Shown piece after piece: positions 33,300-45,275 of a DNA stretch of 64,000 nt. Position 1 is the stretch's first letter. Every line of letters begins with the position of its first letter. Origin of the DNA: Garcia nutans. Lineage: Eukaryota; Streptophyta; Magnoliopsida; Malpighiales; Euphorbiaceae. The notes under the pieces were generated by a model. It worked only from the letters and a program-made list of their open reading frames with translations, had not been told where the DNA came from and ran no database searches. The stretch lies in NCBI GenBank assembly GCA_947685225.1, contig CANTUV010000003.1:6270001-6334000 (forward strand), given 5' to 3'. Position numbers and translations under genes: made by a program.

Positions 33300-34285
33300 A
33301 GAAAAATAATTCAACTAAGAGTATTAACTACCATATTAGCCTTCCTATGGTAATACTCTACAATGCAATCATAATCCTTTAGCAACTCAATCCATCACTT
33401 TTGTCTCATGTTCAACTCCTTCTAAGAGAGAAGATACTACAACCTCTTGTAATCTATGAATATCTAAAACTTTTCTCCATAGAAAAAATGCATCAAAATT
33501 TTTAAGGCAAAAACCATTGTAATAGGTTCCATATCATGAGTAGGATAATTCATTTCATGAGGTCAAAGCTGTCTAGATATGTATAAACTATCACTTTTCG
33601 ATGTTGCACTAAGACACATCCCAAACCTTTTCGTGAAGCATCACTATACACCATATAACTACCATTGTCTAAAGGAAGAGTAAGAATAGGAGCAAAGTCA
33701 AATAAGATTTTATTTTATTTTAACTATGCCAACACTCCTCAGTCTAGTTAAACTTTACAATCTTCCTTAACAGTTTTGTCAAAGGTCATCCAATAATGGA
33801 GAAGTCTTGTATAAAACAATGATAATACCTTGCCAAGCCTAAGGAACTCCTTACCTTCATAGGATGAGTTGATGGTTCGAGTTCGTCACAACCTCTATCT
33901 TTTTAGGGTCAATATAGACTCTCTCAGATGATATAACATGAGCCAAAAATACCACTCTATCCAACTAAAACTCACATGTGCTAAGCTTGGCATACAACTG
34001 CTTACTCTTCAAGGTTTGCAATACAATTCTCAAGTGTTCCTCATACTCGTCTCTACTTTGAGAATACATTATAATATAATCAATAAATACAATTACAAAC
34101 CTATCCAAATAAGGATGAAACACCCTATTCATAAGATCCATAAAAGCAGCTAGGGCATTGGTTAATCCAAGCGACATCACAGAAAATTCATAATGCCGGT
34201 AATGAGTCCTAACAGTTATCTTTGGCACATCTGTCTCCTTGATCATTATTGATGTTGCCTCGATTGCAAATCTATCTTAGTATAG
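33300..34285 (-). pseudogene. Gypsy pol fragment: RT and RNase H
   Basis: On the minus strand the right end reads KIDL-QSRQHQ (the KIDLRSGYHQ block with changes), then a 93-residue frame (33965-34246) with YRHYEFSVMSLGLTNALAAFMDLMNR and the catalytic box FIDYI: the second Asp of FIDDI is Tyr (residue 57). RNase H relics follow to about 33340 (WIELLKDYDCIVEY). Integrase is missing. It is cut at about 34285 by the Tat element, so the rest of RT should lie beyond the Tat 3' LTR, outside this window. It is the probable internal part of the element whose LTRs are called family X here. Confidence 0.8.
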
Positions 34286-35701
34286 ACACTATATTTTAGG
34301 CCCCTGAATAAATTTGGTGCCAATTAAAGCCCAATAATTCAAATTACTGAATTGGCCATGACTCATGGCCAATTCATTATGAGTCCATAGCCAATTCTCT
34401 ATGAGGCCTAGTACATTAAATTCTCCTAATCCTACTTAAACTTCAAGTTTATTCAGATAAACAGAGAATTTTATAATAAGATCAGGACTTCTCAAAGAGA
34501 GTAAATTTAATAAAAACCCTACTGAGCATTATAAAAAGGGGTAAAAAGGGGGAAGAAACCTAAGAACATGCAATAAAATACAAGACATAGAGAGTGAAAA
34601 AGAGACATAAAATAGAAAATTAGAACAAAAACCAAATAGATACAGAGAGAAAAGAAATAAAAACAAACAAAGAGAAGAAAGAACATGGTAGCCCAAAGAA
34701 CTTACCGTGTTCAACCAAAATCCCATTGATCCAGACTCATTAGAACCCTCCAAGATAGAAGAGTTGTGTGGTTCATTTGGCCAGGCTTGGATCATTGATT
34801 ATTATTTGGTGGAACCTACAACTTCGGTATGATCTCCAGTACTTAGATTTATTCAATTTAATAAATCATCATCTTGTTTGTTCTATGACTTTGCAAATTT
34901 ACTTTACTTTATTTTGTTATAATTAATTTTATCAATCAAAACCCTAATTTGATAATTAACCCTTAGTTTTTTATAATAAAATCCTAATTTCATGAATAAT
35001 CCCTAGTTTTACAATCGAAACCCTAATTTCATTGATTGAACCCTAATTTTATGATTATTTGTGTGGTGATTAATTATATATTTGAATTGTTTGTTTTATT
35101 ATGAATGTTGAAACTTTAATTATTTATTTTATAGATTAAAGATGTAAAAGACATGTTTTCACAGTTTGTGGGTGCCTTGATTTATTTTTATTTATGCTTT
35201 TATTATTTTTGGATTTTAAGGAGTTGTAAAAGGACACATTTTCACTATTTTATAGGCGTCTTATTTTTATATTATGGATTATCAAACATTGTAAGGGCAT
35301 ATTTCCATTTAGTATGACTGACTAATTTACTGTTTAAATGTTTAATTTATGATATGATTTACTTTATTTTAATTGCTTGTATTTTGAATAATACTATAAT
35401 AACATAAAAATATAATAATATTTAGAACTAAAAAGGAGGTTAATTCTAATGAACCGGGCATTATAGGGGTATTGGGCCATTTTTCACCTTTTCTATGTGT
35501 ACCTAACTTTTCCAATCTATTAGGGGTTAGGGATTCCTTAGAAATCGAGTCATCCACCCCTTCTATTTACTTCCTGGCCCGTCCGAGTGGCGACTTTTAT
35601 TCTTCGGGTTTAGGCCCATTTTCACTAAAGCCTAGAGCTTAACAGTGTCAAAGTCGCAAAAGCCATTTCCCCTGGAGTGGGGGTGAAAATCCCCTCTCAC
35701 A
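34285..35701 (+). repeat. 5' LTR of the Tat-type element
   Basis: Ends CCCTCTCACA at 35701. The last 300 bases match the reverse complement of the solo LTR at 41874-42086/51724-51790: shared GGGGATTTTC, GACACTGTT, GGTGGATGACTCGATTCCTAAGG and TGGGTACATA-type blocks. The start is uncertain (34275-34295). Contains a TATA box at about 34530. Confidence 0.7.
34530..34539 (+). promoter_or_regulatory. Probable LTR TATA box
   Basis: TTATAAAAAG in an otherwise mixed region of the Tat LTR, followed by purine-rich 5' leader sequence. Confidence 0.5.
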
Positions 35702-35703
35702 GA

Positions 35704-35720
35704 GGTGACTCCATTAGGGA
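35704..35720 (+). promoter_or_regulatory. Degenerate Tat primer-binding site
   Basis: GGTGACTCCATTAGGGA directly after the LTR. Tat/Ogre elements typically have TGGCGACTCC-type sites here, attributed to arginine tRNA. The match is partial, and the tRNA assignment is from knowledge of the lineage. Confidence 0.5.
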
Positions 35721-36640
35721 TGAGAGAAGTTGATTTCGTTGGTCATTGTATTATTTTATTATTTTATTATAATATTATTCATTGCATCACTTAGAATTGT
35801 ATTGTATGCGCCTTGTACCTTTTGGTATATTGTTGTTGTAGGAGCCTAAGCCTTTTATCCTAAAGACTAAAGGTCATATAGTTGGTCTAGTGACTTTTCT
35901 TAGGTTTATCTTAAATGCATGTTGTTTAACTATGACTAACATATCTTAGTTTGAGTAATGACCCATTTAGTTTGTCTTTTTCTAATATAACTTAACTATG
36001 GTAAGCCTGAAATTATCTTATGGTAAATATTCTTTTTAAGCCTAAAGCGCAAATTATTTTCAAAAAATGTTTTACAATGGGCTTTGAAATATTTTCAAAG
36101 ATGGGCTCAAAACCATTTTTTTTAACTTTATGGCCCAAATAAGCTTCTATTACTTTTTCTTGAAATGGGCTTTCAATTAGTTGGATCAAGTATGAAATAT
36201 TAAAATCAATTGTGGGCCTTATTTATGCTAAGACTTGTTAGTTATGGACTTATTTGTGGCATGGATCATTAGGTGCTTGTTTTTTCAAATGGAAAGTCTA
36301 TTTATAACAAACCTATTAATTTAGTTTTAATCCAAAATATAGAAGAAATGCTACTCAAATTTTTCAGTAGATCTAAAAGATTAAGGCTTAATTAGTAGGA
36401 ATTATCATAAATTGATTTCTATTTTTGAAAACACAACTAGTGATTATTTCATCTGAGTGATTTGAAAACAAAAATATTCCCTATTGATATTTTTTAACCA
36501 TAATATCTAGGAAGAAATAAGGCTGGAAGGAATGTCTTGACTCTATTTGTTTATTTGTTACACATGTATACATGGATACAGACTTTGCATTACATTATAT
36601 TATTTTTTTCTAGCTCACAAACCTGAAATACATTAGTTCA
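35721..36640 (+). other. Tat 5' leader without recognisable coding sequence
   Basis: About 900 bases between the primer-binding site and the gag relic. It repeats AATGGGCTTT/GCCCAAA-like words but shows no protein motif. Long untranslated leaders are usual in the lineage. Confidence 0.5.
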
Positions 36641-38010
36641 AGGGCTTACGACAATCCAACCTATGTTAGGGATTTTGAGTATAGTGAGTGTTCAGTCAAT
36701 TTTGCACTAAAACCAATGGATTGGGAACAAGTTCAGAACCTAGTGAACTAAGCCTTCGCATCCAAGATGGAAGAATTGAATGGGACCTTGGATGAGGCTA
36801 TGAGAGGTGAATTAGTTGCATTACTAGAGAGTAACACTATAGAGGCATCTACCGATACTAGGAAGTAGAAGGACAAAGAAAATGCTAAGGTAGCTAAAGT
36901 AACCTTTGATGAAGAAAAGGTGGTGATCGATGATGACGATTAGGATACATACTTCCAAGACCGATAAGAAAAGAAGAAATAAAAGAAGGTGGAGAGAAGA
37001 CTGAATATAGTGATGTTGAAAAATTGATTACTGACTTAAAAAATAAGTTTTAAAAGAAGCTGAAGACTGAAGAGGTGTCAGAAGTGGCAAGCTATTTGAG
37101 CAAGATGAAAGAATCCCTTACAAATTCAAAATGCCTCCTTTTGCTAAGTTTGATGGAATGTGACATCTCCTCTTACATGTTAAATAGTATATCACTGCTA
37201 TGCAGTCTGCTAGAGCCACTAAGGCTCAAACCTTAAGGTATTTCATATTTTCTTTGGACCTATTATACAAAACTAGTTCAATAACTTGAAGGAAAAATAC
37301 TTAAAAGGACTGGGATTTGCTCTACAAAACCTTCATATAGCAATATGGGTATAATAATAAATTAAAAGTGACTCTGATGAAGGTAGAAATTATTAGACAA
37401 AAATAAAATAAGAATTTTTGTTGACTATGTTAAAATATGGAGGAATAAAGTTGCTCTTCCCAGACAAGTCTGATAAGATTAGAATGATAGAGAAGGGTGT
37501 TCTACCTAACATCCATGAATGATTGTCTCATACCCTTATCAACGATTTCAAAAATCTTTTTTAATCTAGCCTATAAATAGAGGAATGAGAATGAGAGAAG
37601 AACCATTTTTCTAAAAGAAGGAATGAGAGGGGGAGTTATTAATCTCACAGTTAAAGCACACAAAAGGCACTGGAAGTCACTGCAACTACTGTTTAAGTGA
37701 ATAGAATGTAGTTTTCAAATCTAGGGAGACCCCTATCTTAGGTTTGTAATAAACTACAACCATTGAGACCTCAACCTTTGTTGAATCCTCTAACACCAAA
37801 CTTTGATACCAAGACCTTCTATCAATTCTATCAGACACAGGGGCATAAAACAAATAAATGCATTTAGTTAAGGCATAAGGTGCAAGATTTAATTAATAGT
37901 GGTAAGCTGCCCGAGCCCAATAAACCTAGCACAAAAAATAAGCTTTTGCTTAAATTAGGAAGAGTATCTCCTATAGCAACTTTCATGATAGGGGGATGAT
38001 TGAGATAAAA
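36641..38010 (+). pseudogene. Tat gag relic
   Basis: Heavily broken. Readable blocks are TEEVSEVASYLSKMKESL, a PPFAKFDG block (in a shifted frame, about 37130), AMQSARATKAQTLRYF and, near 37835-37940, HKTNKCI..RHKVQDLINSGKLPEP, which corresponds to the zinc-binding end of Tat Gag with its Cys ligands largely lost. More than ten stops lie in between. No function remains. Confidence 0.65.
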
Positions 38011-38209
38011 TTTTGCCTTGTCATATTTTCAAGATGTAGATTAAGAAATTACAAAGAAAGAGATTTTATTCAATAAGATTAAACCAACTATAAATGAGGA
38101 GGCAGTGACCAGTTGTGTTGTGAATGAATTTTTGGACTTATCTGACAGTGATGATGAATAAAAGTCTAAAGAAGAAGAATGGACTTAATCTGTTCCTGAG
38201 GAAAAAGAA

Positions 38210-38941
38210 GTGCAGAATACTTATTTCGGCAAACCCTATGGTAGGGTTCCTCAAAAAGAATTAGAGGTTGATAAAGAGAAAGATGCTGAGACAATAGGGA
38301 AAGAAGAAGAAGATAATGCCATCCTTAAGAAACTAAAAGGGACTGAGGCTAGCATTAGCATTTGGGACTTACTAGCTACATCCAAAAGGCATCGAGAGAG
38401 TATGGTGAAAGATGTTGCTAGCATGCAGGTTTCCACTTCTACAACACTAGAGGAGTTAGTTAGTTTCATGGGAGCAAAGAAAGAAGAAGAAGAAGAGAAA
38501 GAAGGTGAAGGTAATCAAAAGGAAACCGAATTTGAGATTGGGATGGTATCCTTTTTAGATGCTGACCTACCAGAAGATGTTAAGGTGAAAGTTAAAGGGA
38601 AAAGAACCCCACGTGTTATGGTTGACAATGAATCTGCTATAAATGCGCACCCACTCAAAATTCTATGAAAACTTGCCATGTCTACACATGACCTAAGTCC
38701 AACTGAGGTGATGATCCGGGAGTATGATAACACCAAGAGACAAGCTGAAGGAACTTTCAAATCTATAGTAAAGGTGGGTCCTATTGAATCTATGGTGGTG
38801 TTTATGGTCTTAGATATACATGTCACCTTTGCATTGTTGTTGGGTCACCCATGGTTTCAACCTTTTAGTGGAGTTCCTTCAGCGGTCCATCAAAAGATCA
38901 AGTTTCCAAATAGACATGAGATGGTAGTAATTGAGGTGTAG
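38210..38941 (+). pseudogene. Tat acidic linker and protease
   Basis: The first frame (38210-38668) has a Glu/Lys-rich head with ILKKLKGTEASISIWDLL, then the active-site block VMVDNESAINAHPLKIL, where DNES stands for the usual DGGS/DTGA. It ends in a stop. The second frame (38678-38941) continues with ALLLGHPWFQPFSGVPSAVH and KIKFPN, the flap and C-terminal part of Tat proteases. The Asp is kept but the following Gly is lost. Confidence 0.75.
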
Positions 38942-39015
38942 GATAATGAAGTTGTCAATGCTCTTATGGTAAAAAGGCCTCTCAACAGTTTCAAGTAGCT
39001 AGTATTTCTGACAAT

Positions 39016-39552
39016 ATGATAGGAGGTTCTAAAGTTTTGACCATGACGAAGTTGATGAATTACCTACTAGGAATTGGTCTCGGGAAGCAAAAAATAGGTG
39101 TGAAGGAGCTTCTGAATTTCATAACTCAAGCATCTAAAAAAGGGTTAGGCTACAAAGAAATAGATGGAGATATTATGCTAAAGGGAGACAAGAAGATGGA
39201 ATTTCCTCCACTAGAGAAGATATTTATTAAAGCTCCAGAACTGGGACATGTACAAGGGAAGCTAGTGTCTGTCATGTTCGTGGGAAAGATGATTCCAGGT
39301 TTTGAGAACTTTACTGATATTGCTGGGCTTGCAGAACAGGTAAAAAAAGAAGCTCATCTCACCAATTCACTAGAAAGCCAGCTAAGAAAAGGACAAGGAA
39401 CATGTCCCAAGAGTTCAGAGGAAATTGTTGCCCTCATCGAAGAACAATTTGAAAATCTTGTAAAATGTGATCATGAGAACATTGATTTTAATTTTGATTG
39501 TCTGCTCTTTATAAGGATGATGATGTTTTCTTTTTTAAAAAGAATGCAATAA
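39016..39552 (+). pseudogene. Tat G-patch-like linker ORF
   Basis: A 178-residue frame. The N-terminal part MTKLMNYLLGIGLGKQK resembles the G-patch-like segment (glycine-lysine-glycine-leucine-glycine type) of Tat/Ogre polyproteins between protease and RT, and KKGLGYKEIDGD matches the GLGY landmark downstream. The second half (EEIVALIEEQFENLVK) is acidic. The role of the G-patch in these elements is not established. Confidence 0.6.
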
Positions 39553-39617
39553 AGTCTAATTTTGCTTACTTGTGTAATGTTTTTCCTTATTGTTGCATTC
39601 ATTAATATGGTGATTAC

Positions 39618-40214
39618 ATGAATATTTTTAATATTAACTCTGTTGATGCTCAATCATTAAATTTGGAAACACCTGAAAACCCTAAAAACTTTAGTATAGT
39701 ATTCGACCTTACTCTTAAAGATATATATATATATATATATATATTTGAGGTAACATTCAATAAATATGAGGAGGTTTTTACCTGGCCTTATGAAGATATA
39801 CCGGGAATTGATTGAGACATAGATGAACACATGATTCCTACCTCCACTTATATGAAGCCTATCAAATAAAAGCTAAGGTGTCTAAGGCTAGAATGGGCAA
39901 AACTGATCAAGGAAGAGGTCACTAAACATATACAGGTAAAATTTCTAGAGGTAATAGAATAACCTAATTGGTTGGCCAATATTATCTCTATGCCAAAGAA
40001 AGATGGGAGAATAAGGGTTTATGTGTATTATAGAGATCTAAATAAGGCTTCCCTTAAAGATGATTTTCCCTTACCTCATATTGATATCTTAATAGATAGT
40101 GTAGCCTATAGAGTGCTATACTTATTTATAGAAAATTTTTTCGGATACAATCAATTGTTAATGACCCTAGAAGATAAAGCTAAAATGGATTTTTCAGATT
40201 TTTTGTATTATTGA
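39618..40214 (+). pseudogene. Tat reverse transcriptase, N-terminal half
   Basis: Readable in one main frame with stops: EVFTWPYEDIPGID, WAKLIKEEVTKHIQ, then NWLANIISMPKKDGRIRVYVYYRDLNKASLKDDFPLPHID. The conserved CVDYRDLN is VYYRDLN, so a catalytic Asp is replaced by Tyr. After EDKAKMDF the sequence breaks off and jumps to the end of RNase H. The palm with the YIDD box is deleted. A (TA)n run at 39718-39744 is read through as an Ile-Tyr repeat in the linker. Confidence 0.8.
39718..39744. repeat. (TA)n microsatellite inside the pol frame
   Basis: The run lies in the LTLKDIYIYIYIFEV stretch of the linker. The frame is kept across it. Confidence 0.9.
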
Positions 40215-41345
40215 AAAGACTTTGTATTGCCGTAGTTTGGTCATCTAAGAAGTTGCAACATTAATTTTAGTCCTATAGTGTGCAAGCAATTTCCATGTTA
40301 GATCTAGTTAAATACTTAAGCGAGATGCCCTCATTAATTGAAAAGTTTGGTCGATGGTTGATAATCTTAGAAAAATTTGAGATTGAATATATAATCAAGA
40401 AAACCATTAAAGGTAGAGCAATAGCAAAATTTCTACCTCAATAACTGCTGCCTGACAATGAGGAAGTAACTTTTGAATTCCTAGATGAACACTTGGGGCC
40501 CCTAAAAGTGCAAAAATGGAAGATATGCTTTGATAAAGCAGTGAACAAAAAAGGAAACTAAATTAAAAATTATATTGGAATCACCTAAAGGAGAACTCAT
40601 CCCTTTCACTAAGAAATTGAAATTCATGGTAACCAACAATATAATAGAATATGAAGCATGCCTTTTTTGCTTAAAAACCTTAATGATAATGAGGGTTGAT
40701 AAAGTGCAGATTTTTGGTGACTAATTACTGGTGATTTCCAAAGTAAATGGAGAATGGGAATTAAAGAAGGAGAAATTAAAACCATACCATGATTATTTGA
40801 CCACAGTAAGGAGGAATTTAAAAAATTATTGGTTCCTACAACTGCCTAGAGAAGAAAACCATATGGCCAATGCCCTAGCCACACTAGCTTCGGTATGAGA
40901 GGATTCTGCCAAATTATTCCTTAAACCTCTGGTTTTGACCAGTTTATCAACTCCTTGCTATAAATATGAAATGATCATGAAAACTAATATAGATCATGAC
41001 ACATTGTATGACACCATTAGGTAGTTCCTAAAAAATAAAGAATATTTGTTGCGGGCAACAAAAAAGGAAAAAAGAGTGATAAGGCAATGGTATTTCTATT
41101 AAATCACTATTCAAGAAGAGTTATATTTAAGATGGCCAAATGGACTACATTTGAGATGTTTGAGGAAATCTAAAGTGGAACAAATCATGTTAGAAGTACA
41201 TGTGGGAGCCTGCGGGCTACACATGAATAGTCTAACCCCTAGTCAAGAGGATAATTTGACACGGTTGCTATTTGTTGACCATGGAAAAAGATTATATTAA
41301 TGATTTGATAAACAGATCATTGGGAAAGAGGTAGAAAAAAAAGAT
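40215..41345 (+). pseudogene. Tat RNase H region (two RNase H-like segments)
   Basis: First segment, about 40215-40440: LCIAVVWSSKKLQHY and following, the end of the RT-associated RNase H. Second, about 40490-40900: KWKICFDKAVNKKGN, then NNIIEYEACL-like and ENHMANALATLAS, the extra archaeal-type RNase H typical of the Tat lineage. Stops and frameshifts are frequent. Up to 41345 follow decayed linker and the integrase zinc region. Confidence 0.65.
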
Positions 41346-41873
41346 TTTGTGCTGAAGTGCCAACAATGCCAGTTGTATGGAAACTTAAATCATTTACCTC
41401 ATGAGGAGTTGCATTCTATATCTTTGCCTTGGCCTTTTGTAACTTGGGGAATTGACATCATTGGGGAGATACATCCAGCAGAATCGAATGATCACCAATA
41501 CATAATAGTGGTGGTTGACTACTTTTCAAAATGGGTCAAAGCTGAATCTTTCAATAAGTTAGGATCAAGGCAAATGGCTCAATTTCTTGAGAGAAGTCTC
41601 ATATGCAAGTATGGAATTCCACATTGTATATATCAACTAATAGGGTACAGTTTCAAGGAGTTGTTAAGGATTTATTTTCTAAGTATCAGATTTGTCATCA
41701 TTGATCCTCCTCATACAAACTAAAAGCTAATGGTGCAGTGGAAGCAGCTAATAAGATGATTAAGTAGATTCTTTCAAACATGACCAAGACATACAAGGAC
41801 TGGTTAGAAATGCTTCCCTTTGTTTTATGGGGGTACAAAACAAGTTTTCAAACTCCGATCAAAATGAGACTAT
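41346..41873 (+). pseudogene. Tat integrase, part 1
   Basis: Frame 41349-41723: CQQCQLYGNLNHLP (end of the zinc region), PWPFVTWGIDIIGEI (first catalytic Asp), IIVVVDYFSKWVKAE. The second Asp block (usually TDNG) reads YQLIGYSF, so that residue is lost. After a stop, NGAVEAANK (catalytic Glu block) and MLPFVLWGYKTSFQTP follow to 41873. There the solo LTR interrupts. The reading continues at 53594 with FSLVYEMEA. Confidence 0.85.
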
Positions 41874-42989
41874 TGTGAGCGGGGATTTTCGCCCCCACTC
41901 CCGGTGGAATAGTTCTTGCAACTTTGACACTGTTTAGGCTCGGGGCCTTAGAGAATACGAGCCTAAGCCCAGAGAAAATGGAGTCACCATTCGGACGTGC
42001 CGGGAAAAAGAAAGGGGTGGATGACTCGATTCCTAAGGAATACCTAACCCCCTAATGGGTTTGAAAAGTTGGGTACATATAGGGAATGTAACACCCTCAT
42101 ACTCTATATAAGTACTATACATATACCTAGTATACATACAATACGTATATAGAGTGTAAGAATGTCACAAATAGTTTTAATTTAAAAATCCTTATCCAAA
42201 TTCAAACAATACTACCTTTAGATTTTAATAACATTTAGTAAACCATTATACATATGAATATATTATAGTGAATAATATAACATAATTAAACTACACATGT
42301 ATGCATCACCTTCTAGTTGGTCTCAGAACACTCTTACCCTTCTCGTGGCATAACCGCTTGACTTCCAGATCAACCGCATAATCACCTGCGCGATCACACA
42401 ACCGCGCTAAGCCCGAGAGCTTAGTAATACAAATAAATCATATACACATACAATAGAGAAAATCATATTTTCATTTTAACTTATTATGTCATTATTTTCT
42501 TACCATGTTTTTCCCTTTTTGGCTATACTTTTCATATATATATATACTTCTACTAATGTTTTACCAATATACATATTCATACATTTTATTTCAGTAATTC
42601 ACAATCCAATGACTTATCAAAGTCTTCATGAAACAATATCCACTATTTCCACATTCATATACATTTCACACATCATATATCATCATATACAATTTACACA
42701 TCATAAACTCATCATTTCACATAGCTTTTCAAGCCATACTCATCTTCAATAATTCACTTATGTATTGTATGCATCTCATTCCATAGTTATCACTATATAT
42801 CACACAACATTAATTTCCTTCCATAGTTCACATTAAAACAAGGACAAACATATATCTCATTATTCATTTTCATTATTTAGGAATCACATATATATATATA
42901 TACAAACACATACATGGGCCCAAGAACACTAATATGCCATTCCACTTTCAGAGTTAATGTTTTGGTTTAATTATCACATTTATCATTAT

Positions 42990-43215
42990 CCCAACTAGGC
43001 TTCAAGGATTAAGGTTCAACCAAGCTTCAAGGGGAACAAAGCATGCTAAGTATCAACCCAACTTGGCTTCAAGAACCAATCCAACCTAGCTTCAAGGGTG
43101 GTAACATCTCAATTAGGCTTCAAGGTTTTGACCCAACCAAGCTTCAAGGGGAGTAAAACATGTTAAACTTCAACCCAACTTGGCTTCAAGGATCAAACCA
43201 ACCTAACTTCAAGAG
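42990..43215. repeat. CTTGAAGC tandem repeat (LARD LTR)
   Basis: On the plus strand about eight units of GCTTCAAGG with CAACCAAG/CCCAACTTG between them. On the sense (minus) strand this is the same CTTGAAGC..GGTTGG array as in the Tekay-like LTRs. The other LTR has it at 49497-49725. Confidence 0.85.
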
Positions 43216-43759
43216 ATTGTTACTATTAGGCATGCCACCAACAACAAAACTCTGAAAATGAATAACATATTAGACACACAATTCATTTATGAGTTCATTA
43301 TCAATTTCATTTTCAATTGAATTCATCATAGCCAATTACAATGGCTTCTCATATCATTTAGATCATCATAGCCAATCACAATGGCTTCTCATATCATTTA
43401 AATCATCATATCTCAATTCATATCATAGCTTTTCATCTTTCAAATACACAATCATTTATCTCATATACTACACATTTCATATAACATCATTATCAATCAC
43501 AATTACATCACATCTTATTTGGTCTTAATTCACATTAGAATACTTCATTATTTACATATTCATAATCAAACACATTTAACATTCATCAAGAATGATCATC
43601 ATTGATATACACATATATAATTTACCTTATTCTTAGATTTGGAATCCTCAACATACATTTGTTTCATATATATTTGAAGTATAGATTCAACAAAACCCTT
43701 GGAGGATCCAACAATACAAGAATAATCAAGAATAAGAATCATTAACTAACCAATTTGAG

Positions 43760-44110
43760 GGACACGGCCAGCATCACTTGAGGGACACGGCCAAGCTTGT
43801 GGTCGTGTCTCTCACCCCTAATTGGCAGTAGTGAACACGGCCAGGCGACACGGCCGTGTCTCTCAACACAATTTCAGGCAGTAGGTGACACGGCAAGTGA
43901 CACGGCTGAGCCAGTGGCCGTGTCTCACAACAAAAATCATACAGTCACAGACACGGGCAAGGGACACGGCCGTGTCTCTCCACAAAAATCTGGCAGTGAC
44001 AAACACGGGCAGAGAACACGGCTGAGACTGTGATCGTGTCTCTCCAAAATCAAACCAATTCCCTTGACTTGGCCGTGTCTCTCCTTGTTTTTGGCCGTGT
44101 CACACATGAA
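43760..44110. repeat. GACACGGCCGTGTC palindromic array (LARD LTR)
   Basis: Repeats of GACACGG..CGTGTCTCTC. Perfect 14-bp palindromes GACACGGCCGTGTC lie at 43847-43860 and 43963-43976. The other LTR has them at 50341-50354 and 50457-50470. Confidence 0.88.
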
Positions 44111-44730
44111 TTTAAGCCCCTAACATTTATAAATCCCCTTTGGTTGCACTCAAACACTTCATACATAATATGACACCACACAAATGAACATAATCAATGT
44201 CCTAAACACATAATTTACATATTTCTCACATTATTCACCTTGCTAAAACACATCAACCAAACATTCAATTCCTTAACACATTTACAAATGAATATGTGTT
44301 AAGTTTCAATATCTTATTAATAGATGAATTTAGGTAGTTTACTTACCTTAAGAACCATTCTCAATCTATTCACTTTACCTTCCAAGATCTCTTCACCCAT
44401 TTAATTTAGAGCAATACATTTCCTTCACAACCTAAATCAAATCAAATAATAAGATACTTGAATTCCAATACAAATATTCAATAACCAAACTCATATATTC
44501 TATATTTTCAACTTCCTTAAACACCAACATACATCACTCATATATCAACTACTCAAATCCCCACTTCATTAACACTAAACACTTATTCAATAATCTCAAC
44601 AATTCATCATCATCCTCATAACTACCCACATCAAATTCAAACTCAAACAATATAAATCAATGTAAAGGAATGAATACTTACTTGGTTATTTGCCAAATCT
44701 TGAATAAAAATCTTCAATCCTCTCAAAATC

Positions 44731-44733
<3 letters not shown>

Positions 44734-44787
<54 letters not shown>

Positions 44788-44868
44788 ACCAAGCAGAAAA
44801 GAAGAAGACGAAGAAGAAGGAGCAGAAGAAGAAAGAAGGTTCTACTTCTTTCCTTCGTTCTTATCTTA

Positions 44869-44909
<41 letters not shown>

Positions 44910-44925
44910 TAACAATAACAATAAC

Positions 44926-44994
<69 letters not shown>
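44734..44994. repeat. (TC)n and (AAT)n/(AACAAT)n microsatellites (LARD LTR)
   Basis: TC run 44734-44786, then a GAAGAA-rich stretch, then AAT/AAC run 44878-44994. In the other LTR the runs are shorter (about 51228-51272 and 51363-51458), which accounts for most of the length difference between the LTRs. Confidence 0.92.
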
Positions 44995-44998
<4 letters not shown>

Positions 44999-45256
44999 TA
45001 AATCTCCACCACATATTCTTTCTTTGACTTTCTTCTTCTCTTTTCTTTTTGTCTTTATTATTATTATTATTAATTAATTATACAATTATATATACAACTC
45101 ACTTATCCTACTCCATTTTATATCCCATGTATATGTGATGTATATGTATATGTCTTACATATATTATCCTTATATTTCCCATATATACATATACATTAAA
45201 TCCAAATACAACAACAATAACTCCAAAACTCTTAGGGTCTATTCCGGGATATTACA

Positions 45257-45275
45257 ATTCTCTCCCCCTTAAATA
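45257..45275 (-). promoter_or_regulatory. Polypurine tract of the LARD
   Basis: On the minus strand AAGGGGGAGAGAAT lies next to the 3' LTR start. Confidence 0.88.

Larger units (their letters stand above)
42087..45256 (-). repeat. 3' LTR of the LARD
   Basis: On the minus strand TGTAATATCCCGG...GAGGGTGTTACA. Contains in sense order: (AAT)n and (TC)n microsatellites, the GACACGGCCGTGTC array, the CTTGAAGC array and the CTAAGC/CGCGCAGGTGA block (42382-42392). Confidence 0.93.

Noticed and set aside
42486..42752. An 88-codon frame identically present at 48990-49256, looking like a conserved small protein.
   Set aside because: The identity is because both lie in the two LTRs of the same young element. 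It runs antisense to the element.
43797..44033. A 78-codon frame duplicated at 50291-50527.
   Set aside because: Translation of the GACACGGCCGTGTC array in the LTR, not a gene.
44643..45014. A 123-codon frame with a very long leucine run (and a similar one at 51180-51476).
   Set aside because: It is the translation of the (AAT)n and (TC)n microsatellites in the LARD LTR. There is no other evidence of coding.
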